Shown here: one piece after another, positions 33,592-44,143 of the stretch
Layout: each line of letters starts with the position of its first letter
Position numbering within the stretch: the stretch's first letter is position 1
Assembly: GCF_000226095.1 (NCBI RefSeq)
Contig: NC_016478.1
Location: forward strand, 1,106,001-1,170,000
DNA length: 64,000 bases
Direction of reading: 5' to 3'
Origin: Thermothelomyces thermophilus ATCC 42464
Lineage: Eukaryota; Ascomycota; Sordariomycetes; Sordariales; Chaetomiaceae
Notes under the pieces: model-generated
The model's input: only the letters and a program-made list of their open reading frames with translations
Told to the model about the DNA's origin: nothing
Databases searched by the model: none
Translations under genes and position numbers: made by a program

Positions 33592-35155
33592 GGCCGACCC
33601 TCCACAACCCCAGTCGCCGCCTGCCAAACTGAAGAGACGCCCGAGCTACACTCAAAAGGAGCTACTCGCCCTCGTCGACCCCTACGATGACGAAGAGATC
33701 GGCGCTGTCGAGGACTACCTCCAGTACCTCCGCGACCCTTACATGCGCGGCTACGCTCAGCCGGACGTGCCAAAATTTTCATTCGCCCGCACGGCCGAGG
33801 ACTTTGAATATCCCACCCTCGAACAGGTGATCGAGGCCGGCGAAGAGGAGCAGAAGATCCTCTGGGAGCTCCGCTTCGCCGTGCTCAACCGCCTCCGGAG
33901 CCCGCACAAGGTCGACCTCGACCACATCTACGAGATCTACCGGCGCCTCCCCGAGCCGCGCATGCTCTACATCCACGCCCGCTTCCGCCACCAGCTGCTG
34001 CGCGCCCTCGGCCAGCCCGACGAGCGCGACACCCGGTCGATGCTGCGCTACTTTGAGGTCATTGCCGACGTCAAGAACACGGGGATCCCGTTGACCACGG
34101 CCGAGTGGAACTGCGCCATCGCCTTTGCCAGCAAGTACGTCGGCACCGTGACCGAGACCGAGGTCGAGACGGCCCTGAAGCTGTGGCGCGAGATGGAGGT
34201 CGAGGCTGGCATCAAGGCCACCAACGTCACCTTCAACATCCTCTTCGACGTCGCCTGCAAGGCCGGCAACTTTACCCTCGCCGAGATGATCTACCGCGAG
34301 ATGGAGTCGCGCGGCCACTACTACAACCGCTACCACTACACCAGCCTGATCCACTTCTTCGGCCTCAAGCACGAGACGGGCGGCATGCGCGCCGCCTACC
34401 GGGAGATGGTCAAGGCCGGCGAGATGATCGACACGGTCGTGCTCAACGCCATGATCGGGGGCCTGCTGCGGTCCGGCGAGGAGGCCCCCGCCGAACGGCT
34501 GTACGAACGCATGAAGGCCGCCACGCTCAGCAGCGGCAGCAGCAGCGGCAGCAGCAGCAGCAGCAGCAGCGACGAGGGGGGCGGCGGCGGCGGCGGCGGC
34601 GACAACACCCCCCTGCCCGTGCGCACCCCCCCTTCGGACCGCGCCATCACCCAGGCCCTCCTCATGTTCGCCAAGATCGCCCGGCGCCACCCGGCCTCCC
34701 GCGCGGCGCTGCAGCGCATGGCGCCCCTCTCGCCGGACCTGCAGACCTTCCGGATCCTGGTCAACCACTACGGCGTCAAGCGGGGCGACCTGGCCAAGAC
34801 GGCCGCCTTCCTCGACGAGATGAAGCTCTTCCGCATCCCGCTCCACCACGCCATCTTCCTCGCCCTCTTCAAGGCCTTCGCCCACCACGGCGGCTACCCG
34901 CGTTCCCCCTGGAGCGAGCGCCGCCTGACGGGCATCTGGAACGCCCTGCTGGACGCCGTCGACGCCGGCGCCGCCGGCATCGAGATCAAGACCTGGCTCG
35001 CCGTCTGGGCCCTCCGCGCCTTCGCCCGCTGCTCCACCCGCCAGCGCGTCCTCGACGTCTACGACGCCCTCAAGGCCCGCTGGACCCTGAACGAGGCCGA
35101 CGAGCAGTTCATGATTGACTTTCTGAGCAGTCTGCTGAATAATAATAACAAATAA
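33155..35155 (+). CDS. mitochondrial pentatricopeptide-repeat (PPR) protein
   Basis: Single exon, 666 aa. PPR proteins bind organelle RNA and control its processing, stability or translation. The N-terminus (MRVSSRIDGSICGAILFLHR...) is basic and lacks acids, like a mitochondrial presequence. A low-complexity acidic and Asn-rich stretch (AAC repeat, about 33560-33590) follows. PPR-type helical pairs are visible from about residue 280: TETEVETALKLWREMEVEAG, NVTFNILFDVACKAGNFTLA EMIYREME, YHYTSLIHFFGLKHETGGMR, and DTVVLNAMIGGLLRSGEEAP; then again after a Ser/Gly-rich insert, DLQTFRILVNHYGVKRGDLA. The family is clear but the specific orthologue is not; candidates include fungal PPR factors for complex I assembly or mitochondrial mRNA. 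It is divergent from mS23. Confidence 0.8.
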
Positions 35156-36011
35156 AAAAAGGGGGTCCGGGTCCCCGGGCGGCTGGGTGCGGAGTCGGAG
35201 GCTGGAGGCTGGAGGTTGGAGGTTGGAGCATGTCCGTAACTAAGGAGGAAGGAGGGGAGGGGAGGAGGCTCGAAGCGAGTATGTTCCTTTTCGCTCCCAA
35301 CACCGTGTACAATAGCATTACCAAACAAACGTGGTCGACCATATTGTGGCATCAGCATCGGGCGAGGCGGGGCGGGTCGGACTTGTATGATAAATATATA
35401 TAATGTGGGTGTCTTGGCATATGATGTATGTATTATATATAGAGATGGCAGACCAGATTCATCAGGAACGGAACTGCGGCAGCATGAATAGAGGGAGTTA
35501 TTTCTCCATCCTCGCCCTCTCTGGGCTCCGTGTGTCTGTCATCCATCCTACCCGAGGATATTGTCGGTCCATCAGAAACAACCTTGAGTGAAAAAGGTTG
35601 ACTCACGTACACAAGTTGAACCACAGGCCTTGGGGTAGTAATTGAATTATGAAGTCGGTCGATCTATCACAGCATCAGTTTCCCTTAACAAAGCACATCT
35701 AATCGATCTCTTCGGAGTCACAAACGAGTGACCAGAGCCCCGCCAACCCTTTTTTTTCGATTTGTATCTCTTCCAACGCCAAGTGGTATCCTTGCCTCTC
35801 CAGATGCCGAGATTGTGTGAAAGAAACTCTTGCCACGAACGCCTCGCGCAACATGACCAGAAAAGCAACCAGCCCGTCTAAAGGAATGAAGGATCTCAAA
35901 AACGAAACAAAGCACCAGACCAGACAACGAGTACGTACCAGCTTTGATGCGGCGTACCAAGCATGGTACCAAAAGACAAAGACCAAAAAGAAAACGAGAA
36001 ATCATGACCCG
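35156..36011. other. convergent intergenic region PPR/rhodopsin-like gene
   Basis: 856 bp. A 7-bp tandem (GGAGGCT twice, then GGAGGTT twice, about 35197-35225) follows the PPR stop, and an AT-rich patch (35391-35440) with TATATATA is present. No gene is supported. Confidence 0.55.
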
Positions 36012-36328
36012 TCACCTCGGCGGCCCAGCCCGGAACATTGCCTCCCAATCCTGCTCGATCCCACTGCCGCCGCTCCCCCGATTCGCGATGTCAACACCGC
36101 CTGCTCCCGCGGCTCTCGGCTGTCTCCCTGCAGCCACCATCCCGGGCACGATCACCACGCTGTTCCTCCCCACACCCTTGCTGCCAGTGCTGGTGCTGGT
36201 GTCGATGTCGGTGCTGGCGCTGGCGCTGGCGCTGCTGCTCCGAGGCACCGCCCTCGCCTCATCGTCCGCAACAACACCATTATTATTAGCCTTCCCTTTT
36301 CCATCCGCCGTCGCTACAGCAGAAGCAG

Positions 36329-36364
<36 letters not shown>

Positions 36365-38012
36365 CGGCGACATACTCCTCGTTCACCTCCTCCACCACCT
36401 CGACGCTGACCGTCTTGATGATGCCCCGCGGCCACGCCTCGAGGTCGATATCTCCGGCCGCCGCCTCGTCGCCGCCACCATGATGACCCCATCGTTCCTC
36501 CTCGCCCTCCCCATTCCCGTCTCCGCGCACCCCCCACGCCTGCCGCGCCGCCCCGGCACCCTCGACTGCACGACGGCCGCGGCGCAGGCTTGCCATCCTC
36601 CCCACGATGCTGACGTCCTCTTGGCGACCGTCGGCACCACCGCTGCTGCTGCTGCTGCTGCTGCTGCCGCCGCCTCGTTTTCCGGGCTCGGCCGCCCCGC
36701 CCTCTCCCTCCTCCCACGATGACGGAGGCCGCGAGCCGGCCCTTGAAAGACCGCCCACTCCGGTCGCGGTGCTATCGGCCGTGTCGGGCCGCGTAATGCT
36801 CCGGCTACTCCCCGTCCTGTGCGGGATGCCATCCCTCTGTTTGGCGCTGCGACGGGTACCGGACGAGGAGAAGGAGTTGTAGGGGCCGCGGCGATGGTGC
36901 TTGGGGCGGGAGCGGCTGGTGGATGAGGTGGAGGTGGAGGAGGGATTGGTGGTGGTTGTTGTTGCGGAAGGTGAGCAAAGAGGGCCGAAGGTGAGGAGGT
37001 TGGAGCAAGTCAGGGCCAAGTTCTGCTCGAGACTGATAGCCCGGGTTGCACGTCAGCAAATAGGGGTGGGGTGGGCCCGGTGGGAATGAGTCGGACGAAA
37101 AAGAGGATGATGGACTTACTTGGCCATGAGAGAGGCGGAGAAGAAGTGGGTGTTGTAGATGGCAGTGCTCATTGTGTAGGGGACCTGGGCAATACGGACG
37201 ATGACGATTATCCCGGTGCTGGCGAAGGGTGTCAACAGCGGGAAGGGTGGTGAAGGCGGCTTCTGGTAGACTTACAACAAGCTCAGAAAGGAAGCGGCAT
37301 AGAACGGCCAGGTGGGCTCGCCGCCGTGGGAGATGTCGCGGAGGAGGAGTACCGGAAAGAGGCAGAGAAAAACCCAAGAGAAGACGGAAAACGCTAGAGC
37401 TATCAGTCCAGTGTCTGCCGAGACAGACCAAGAGAAAACGACCTACCGCTTTGGGCATAAGCAAAGTTCATGCGGATGCTGGCGTCCAAGCAGCTTCCGG
37501 TCACAAACGGCTTCCACACTTTCTCCAACGGCCGGCACTGGAGATAGGTGAATAGGGTAAAGGCGAGGGTGATGATGGCCATTATCGCGATCAACGCAGC
37601 CAGAAGAGTGCGCCATTGCCGCGCCCTTCCCAAGACTCGGAGAAAGAAGAGGCATATCGAGATCTTGCTGAGCGTGGCACTGATCAGATACCACGGCCGT
37701 CCTGCTACGTCGAACTGCACGGCCCGTTCTCCGCTCGCCGCGGTGGCCTCGAGTATTCCGAGAATCGTGGCTATCAGTGCTACGAGCTGGGTCGAGTTAG
37801 CGTTGTCGTCCTCGCCCTCCCCGTATGCCTCTTCTACAGTCCCAACTCACTGTTGCTGCCCCGCTCACGTAGTCATCCGTCCCGAAACCTCCGTAGAGGC
37901 TCCGTCGGACGTAGAAGCGAACAAATGTCGTGGCCATGGCAAAGCTCGCCGTGGCCAGGGAGAAGGAGAGAAGGACTGGCCCTCGAGAGAGGTCGGCAGC
38001 CGGACCAGCCAT
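36012..38012 (-). CDS. rhodopsin-like 7-TM integral membrane protein with long disordered tail
   Basis: Five exons, complement(36012-37032, 37120-37218, 37276-37393, 37447-37786, 37851-38012), give 579 aa. The first roughly 270 residues match the fungal rhodopsin-like integral membrane family that includes PTH11-type proteins. Signatures are the DDY after helix 1 (FYVRRSLYGGFGTDDYVSGA), the segment RPWYLISATLSKISICLFFL RVLGR, a conserved Cys-containing QCRPLEKVWKPFVTGSCLDA, and the last loop and helix ending ANLEQNLALTCSNLLTFGPL. Four introns of 53-87 nt interrupt the TM region and all keep frame. The C-terminal 300 residues are Ser/Ala/Gly-rich with CAG/GCT-type repeats (about 36318-36362 and 36650-36672). 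No extracellular CFEM domain is present. Function and ligand cannot be inferred. Confidence 0.8.
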
Positions 38013-39721
38013 GTTGGGAGAGGCAGTTAGAGCATCTTACACTCGGCACATCCCCTAATTGTAACGAAGAATAAAAGAGAACGAAGGAAAACCAAAACAG
38101 AAATGACAGGGACGGTTCAGATGCGGGGTGGTTTCCCAAGTCTTAAGGCTGGCCCAACCAAACAGGCAGTTGGACGACGGGCTCGCCGAGGTAGAGCGGC
38201 TAAACGGTGTGAATAGCCAGCATGGCGGATCGGAACGGGTCCGAAACCACGGATGGGTGGGCTCCTGCCAGGACTAGGGAGGTGTGTTCTTCGAACACGC
38301 CTGTGGTTCTGCTTGGGGCGTGTGGGTGTGTATGTGGGTGTGAGTGAGTGTGAGCCTTGGGCCCGATCTACAAGTATTCAGCCATGGACTTGCGCCAGAT
38401 GCCATGGGGTTTGCCCAGCCAGAGCTACTTTGGTCCCGACCACGATCCACGGTCTCACCATGGAACAACAGCCCCCGTGGGCCTGGTATGGACAACGGAG
38501 ATGGCGAGGGCACGACATGGGCTCCCTTGTTCGTCGGAACGGGAACTTTTGTAGCTTGCTCGCCTTCGATCTGCCCAACCCAAAACAGGCACAACCGAGC
38601 AGATGACGAAAAAGGAAAAATGGAGCGTATGGAAACCAAGAGGTGGAAGTTCCGTAGAATAGCGCAAGCTTCTGATGCCGCGGTTCGGTACCGAGAGAAT
38701 ACAGCTGCCATTGCTGACTGTCGTTCGAACGGCGTATTCTTACTGGAGACGGAGCGGCCGTGAAACGTGGTTGCCATGAATGGATTGCCAAAGTTCAGGC
38801 GAGCGTGTTTAGAGTGGGAGGCGGGTGGCTCTCTGGGTCGGGATTGGATGAGCTTGAGATGCAGCGCACGGAGTGGGATGCAAGCCACCGCATGGAAGTT
38901 CCCGTTCGAAGTTTGAGGTGCCAGAAGGCAGGATCTGGTTGGCGAGAGAAGAATGGAAGCTCAAGGGCAACTAACCACTGGCCTTGCAGGACGGTCCGCG
39001 TCGGAATTGCCGCCGGGCAGGTACCGCATGAATCACTGGGGGCTCGTTCCTGCCGCCTGTTGCTTGGAAGTGTGTGATCGTCCCGCGAGGAGCTTCAAGT
39101 TCACCGAACCATTCTACACTAGGTAAGAGGCAGCGCACGGCCACCGCAAAGGAAAACAGATGGAAAAAAGAAAAGAACAAGAGAAAAATTTGAAAAGAAG
39201 ACAAAAAAGAAAGAAACAGGCCTGCAGTCGAGGGCGCTATGTTCCTTTCAGGCTCGAGTTCCTCAATTTGCACCTCGGCGGGCCCTTCAATCCATCAATA
39301 GCTCAATGTACGGACGTATGTACATACATACATATTCCGTACAGTACATACTCAGCACTCTCCTCGGTACGACGCTGCGGATCAGCAAGGGTGTGTGACG
39401 CGGATGACATCCAGGCAAAGTACCCCCGGTCAAATCCTCTCTAAAGAACAAGTATTCACGACCGCTACGCAGACTTGGAAATAGAGAGCACCATTCACCC
39501 ATTGCCAGCGAGAGCTCTGAGGATTGAAATTGCCGGAAGCACTCTGGACGACGTTTCCAACAAAAGGACCCTACACCGATGCCGCTGCCAAAAAAAAAAA
39601 AAAAAAAAAATTTATAATAAATAAATACAACAATCCCTTGCGCATGCTTGCAAGATTATTCCCGTCCCCGTTCGGAGGGAGGGAGGAAGGGAGAGGAAAG
39701 AAGGAAGCTAACACAAGCTAC
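38013..39721. other. long intergenic region (promoter of rhodopsin-like gene; thiolase 3' side)
   Basis: 1.7 kb without a supported gene. A GT-rich patch (38308-38355), an A-rich tract (39150-39215), a GTAC/ATAC palindromic island (39307-39352), and an A-run (39591-39610) are visible. Overlapping ORFs up to about 200 codons on both strands lack recognisable domains. Confidence 0.5.
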
Positions 39722-41210
39722 CTACACTTTTGCCTGGGCGGCTTTCATCATGGGCAGGGTGGCGGTGAAGGCAAAGTCGTTGGTCTTGTGCTTGCTCCGC
39801 ACCCGGTTGGCCTCCTCGGCGGTGAACCCCCTCGCCTCGACGGCCGGGTTGTAGCCCTGCTTGTTGATCCTGCCGACGGCGGCCGAGTCGAGGACGGGGG
39901 CCTCGCGGCCGTCGGCGCGGCGGTAGACGGTCACGACGGCGGCGCCGCCGAGGCCCAGGTTGTGCTGCAGCGCGTACTTGGTCCCGGGCACGGCGCGGTT
40001 GTTGGCCCAGCCGCGCAGGTGCCAGACGAGCTCGGCGCACTGGGCGATGCCGGTGGCGCCGAGCGGGTGGCCCTTGGAGATGAGGCCGCCGCTCGGGTTG
40101 ACGAGCACCTTGCGGCCGGGCCCGTACGTGATGCCGCCCGAGCGGACCAGCTCGTGGGCGCGGCCGGGCTCGGCGAAGCCGAGGGCGTCGAGCAGGCACA
40201 TCTCGTTGGCGCTGAAGCAGTCGTGCAGCTCGCAGACGGCGACGTCGCTCGGGGTCACGCCGGCCTCGGCCATGGCGGCGGCCGCCGCGCGCGTCGTCAT
40301 CTCGCGCCCGACCAGGTCGATGGCGCTCCCGGAGAAGAGCGAGGGCGCGTCCGTGGCCAGGCACTGGCCCGCCACCAGCACCGCCTGGTCGCGCAGGTGC
40401 GGGCGCGCGTCGAGGAAGGCCTGCGACACGAGCACCGCCGCCGCGCCCCCGTCCGAGGTCGGGCAGCACTGCAGCTTGGTGAGCGGCTCGTGGATCTTGG
40501 GCGACGCCAGGATCTGCTCGAGCGTGTACACGTCCCGGAACTGCGAGTACGGGTTGTTGACCGAGTGCGCGTGGTTGATGCGCGCAATCTCGGCAAAGTC
40601 CTCCGCCTTGGCGCCGTACCTGTTGTGCTTTCGTTGGATATGTAAGTATGACGTAAGAAAGGAATTAAACACAGAGAGAGAGAAGAGAGAGAGAAAGAGA
40701 GAGAGAAAAGACTGACTTCTCCATGTACTCGCGGCCGGCGTTACCAAACATCTGGGCGGCGCCGGGGGCCTTGCTCAGGCCCCTCGTCTTGGCCATCATG
40801 GCGTAGGTGGTACCCAGGGGGGACTCGCGGTCGTTGAAGAAGGTCTGCAGGCTGCCGGGCATCATCTTCTCGAAGCCGACGACCAGGACGCAGTCGGCGG
40901 CGCCGGCCGAGATGAGGTTGCGGGCCATGGCCAGGCCCGTGGACCCGGTGGAGCAGTTGTTGTTGACGTTGTAGATGGGGATCTGGGTCATGCCGAACTG
41001 GTAGAAGACGCGCTGGCCGCAGGTCGAGTCGCCGTAGCAGTAGCACGCGATGCCCTGCTCGACGTCGTCGTACGAGATCTGGGCGTCCAGCATCGCCTTG
41101 ATTCCCGCCTCGTAGCCCAGCTCGGTGTAGTCGACCTTGCCGCGCGGCTTGATGAACTTGGTCATGCCCACGCCGAGGACGTAGCATGGTTGTTTCTGTT
41201 TGGGCGCCAT
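39722..41210 (-). CDS. SCP2-type thiolase / acetyl-CoA C-acyltransferase-like protein
   Basis: Exons complement(39722-40619, 40717-41210) give 463 aa. Proteins of the SCP-x thiolase family cleave 3-oxoacyl-CoA, including branched substrates, usually in peroxisomes. The nucleophile is Cys86 in NVNNNCSTGSTGLAMARNLI. The HDCFSANE motif and the GGLISKGHPLGATG loop supply the remaining active-site residues. There is no SCP2 lipid-transfer domain, so this is the thiolase part alone. The C-terminus is QAKV, one residue off a canonical PTS1 (S/A/C-K/R/H-L/M). The 97-nt intron contains GA repeats on the plus strand (about 40673-40706), which read as a pyrimidine tract in the transcript. The start MAPKQKQPCYVLGVGMTKF fits the family. 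Confidence 0.88.
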
Positions 41211-42144
41211 GGTGTGGGTGCTGTATGGTTTTCCTTCCGTCCCGGGACTCTCCCAAGGTGAGCTTGTGTGGTATGAAGGGGAGACTGTCAAAGCTTTGAG
41301 AAGTAACAAGATAAAAGATGAAAGAATCAAAGTCTCTTATAAACGGGATGGTCGTTGCTGCATGTGCTTCCACCCCTGTCTCGGGGATCTGCTCTCTCCA
41401 CATTCTACTAGTACCGCGATGCGGGGATGTGCATGTGCCGAGGTACACAACACTCCGTATCCCCTCCAGGGGTAGTGCACTTGCATACATCGACAGACAC
41501 CTGCTGCCACCAGCCGAGGAAGTCCGAGACGGCGAATTGGACTTTTGCATGTTCCGTCTTTCCTTCTGGGGATTTTGCTGGGTTGACTAATGAAAGCAAC
41601 GAGGGGGCGGACACTCGCATTTCCTCGATTCGGGGCAAGGAGATCATGACCCTCGAGCTCGGGTGATCTCGAGCTGGGAGTGGCAATTCAACATATATTA
41701 GACATTGGAATTTAACAGTGGGAAATATTTGGACGTGAAGTTAATAGAATCGGGCGGCGCAGCGCCGCGGCCGGGCGAATCTGGGGCCGCGCGGAGACGA
41801 TGCCCTCCAACTCCGGGGCAGAGTGGAGACATCGGCGCTGGCGGGCCCACGCGGCACGGGCTATCGGGCGGCGATGGAGGTGCGTGTCTAGTGTAAGAAT
41901 CCGTACGGAGTATGGATTACCATACTTAGTACGGGCATTCTGGGAATCGGGATGAGGAAGCGGAATGTGCCAAAAAATGATAATAAAAATAAAAAATGAA
42001 AAATAAAAAAATAAAGAGCATTCGACAAGAAGAAAGCATTTTTTTTTCTTTTCCGGCGTTGCTACGTCTTGCAGTTCCAACTCATTAGTCACCCGAAACG
42101 AGAGACAAAGCCAACCTGAACCCGATTATTCCCTCCCCCCCCCT
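41211..42144. other. intergenic region thiolase/secreted-protein gene
   Basis: 934 bp containing the thiolase promoter and the 3' end of the secreted-protein gene. It holds CCGTACGG and a GTATGG-ATTA-CCATAC inverted repeat (41901-41926), and an AT-rich stretch with T-runs (41975-42050). No gene is supported. Confidence 0.5.
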
Positions 42145-42311
42145 TTACTCGTTCACGCCGCCAGGCGCGCTCGAGTTGACAGCGCCCTTGGCCTCTACCA
42201 GTTCCAGATCGACATTTACGTAGTCCCAGGTAGCCAACACGGCACCGTTTGCGGCACACCGCTTGACGTACCAGGGCACCCCTATCAACGTCAGCTTTGC
42301 TTTCTTCTTTT

Positions 42312-42351
<40 letters not shown>

Positions 42352-43285
42352 TTTTCTTTTTAATTTTAATTTTTTGATCATAAAAAGAGAAAATAACTTA
42401 CACTTGTCATAGTCGCCATCGCCATCCTTCTCCTTGACCGCGATCCACCTCCACTTGCCGTGCCCGCCCTTTCCCTCCTCTTCCTCCTCCTCCTCCTCCT
42501 CCTCGCCCGCCGCGGCACGCCCCTCGCCGATGGGATACCGCAGCCGCAGTGTGCCCGGCTCGCTGCCGGGGCCGGCCGGCCGCAGCCGCCACCCGGCGTA
42601 CTTGAACCCGGGACCCTCCTCGTCCAGGCGGTACGAATAGACGAGCCGGTACGCGTCCGGCACGCCCTCGCGGTCGCTCAGCCCGTAGTAGCCCGGCACC
42701 GGCGGCGGGTGTGGGTTGGTGGGCACTATCACCAGCGCAACGGCCGGCGGGTGGGCCGTCGCGTTGGGATAGAGGCGCATAAAGTCTGCGAACCGAAGGG
42801 TGGTTGGGGGGGGGGAGGGGATGGTGTCAGTATAGGTTCGTGCCCAGGTTCTTCATGTTGATTTCGCGACGGTGTTGTTGAGGCTTGTTTTGTTTGGGAA
42901 GTTGACTGTGATAGACTTGGAAAAAGCCAACGCTCTACTTCTTCTTCTTCTTCTTCCTCCTCCTCCTCCTCCTCCTCCTCCTCCTCTTATTACGATTCAG
43001 ACAATATTTCACTTCACTTCACTTCACTTCCTTGCTTTTTTTCGTTTCTCTCTCATCACACCCTCTCTGTGCGTTTGTGGGTTTACTTGATAACAAAACA
43101 TGTAACTTACGGTCCTTTGGATTGTACGGCGGCAGGGTCACACCCGGGGAGGTGTGCTGAATCGAAATGTTGCTGCGCAGGCGCTGGTGGTCGATAATGT
43201 CGTTGCCGCCAGAGTAGCGGAAGAAGTAGTTCTTTTCGGCTTGCGCCGCGGCAAGGAAGCCAGTAAGGAGGGCGGCGAACCTCAT
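42145..43285 (-). CDS. small secreted protein of unknown function
   Basis: Three exons, complement(42145-42281, 42402-42785, 43111-43285), give 231 aa. The N-terminus MRFAALLTGFLAAAQA is a good signal peptide with likely cleavage after AQA, before EKNYFFRYSG. The mature part looks rich in beta strands (AYRLVYSYRLDEEGPG, FKYAGWRLRP, KWRWIAVKE) and has one potential N-glycosylation site (NAT) near the start of exon 2 plus others (NIS, NSS). A poly-Glu stretch comes from a CTC-type repeat. Both introns are unusually loaded with microsatellites. I recognise no family and assign no enzymatic role. An upstream in-frame extension with an Asn run is less likely because it would bury the signal peptide. 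Confidence 0.7.
42311..42350. repeat. (TTTC)n microsatellite in intron 2 of the secreted-protein gene
   Basis: About ten TTTC units inside the 120-nt intron 42282-42401, followed by T-rich sequence. On the gene's strand it reads GAAA. Confidence 0.9.
42937..43030. repeat. CTT, CCT and ACTTC microsatellites in intron 1 of the secreted-protein gene
   Basis: A CTT run, then a CCT run (to about 42986), then four copies of ACTTC (43011-43030) lie within the 325-nt intron 42786-43110. Confidence 0.9.
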
Positions 43286-44143
43286 TTTGGAGCGGTTGTT
43301 GTTGTTGTTGTTGTTATTGTTGGGGTCTAACAGAGTCGATGAAAATGAACAAGCTTTCACGCGGCCTCGAGGGCGCCGTCGGATGATCCGTCATCTCATG
43401 AATATTTATAGTTATAGTTCCACTGACACTTCACTACGAACACTTTAGTCTAACACTAGTTACTTGTGTGTAGCAAAGGATATCCCGCTTTGTGGCGCGG
43501 CTTGAAGATCCTCCAGCTTACCTATCCATTGCGTTGTCGGGGAAAAAGCTTCTACTGTTGTTTGCCAAAGAAGGAGCCAAGAGCCAAGAACCCGGTCGTT
43601 GGGTGCGTGGCTGCAGCTCCTCGATCCTGATAGGACCCTGTTGGGCCCCGGTTGCCGATTGATCTCGTATTCAACCCTGACATCATCGGACCCGCGCCCG
43701 TGGCCTTTATATTTAGGACGTGGAGTGTACACATACGAGCTTTGCTGCATTCGTGGAGTGATCGACAAGATACACAAGTGTCGTGCAAAGTGATGGACCG
43801 CAACATCGAACGCAACGCAATACTGCCTCGACACGCATTCCTTTGGCCGCTTGCTCCACGTGTTGGGAGAGACACGGCAGAGACAGGAATGAGAACCCAA
43901 CTACACGGACAACCCGGAAGCAAAGCACGATGCTGTGTGCCTTATGTATGTACGTAATATGTACACACATACATGTACTGTACATACATGTATACACACG
44001 TTCAGCACACTGCACTAGTTACACTCCATTATGAGTCAGGAGCCACAACGTCAACGTGCTCGCATGCATCGCTTCCCAACCATAGTACATCTCTCCAGAA
44101 ACACCGCGCCGTGCATATTCCGTGGCGGCTTCCTTCTTTAATC
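43286..44143. other. intergenic region secreted-protein gene/ALDH
   Basis: 858 bp: promoter of the secreted-protein gene and ALDH 3' side. It includes an Asn-coding-like AAC/GTT repeat (43299-43322) and a strong GTAC/ATAC palindromic island (43943-44000). No gene is supported. Confidence 0.5.

Noticed and set aside
33779-34888. 369-codon minus-strand ORF over the PPR gene
   Set aside because: Composition-driven shadow of the GC-rich sense gene.
38274-38888. 204-codon minus-strand and overlapping plus-strand ORFs
   Set aside because: Both strands are open by chance. Neither shows signal, domain or membrane features, and they overlap each other extensively.
39524-40645. 373-codon plus-strand ORF over the thiolase
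   Set aside because: Shadow of the thiolase gene; no motif is visible.
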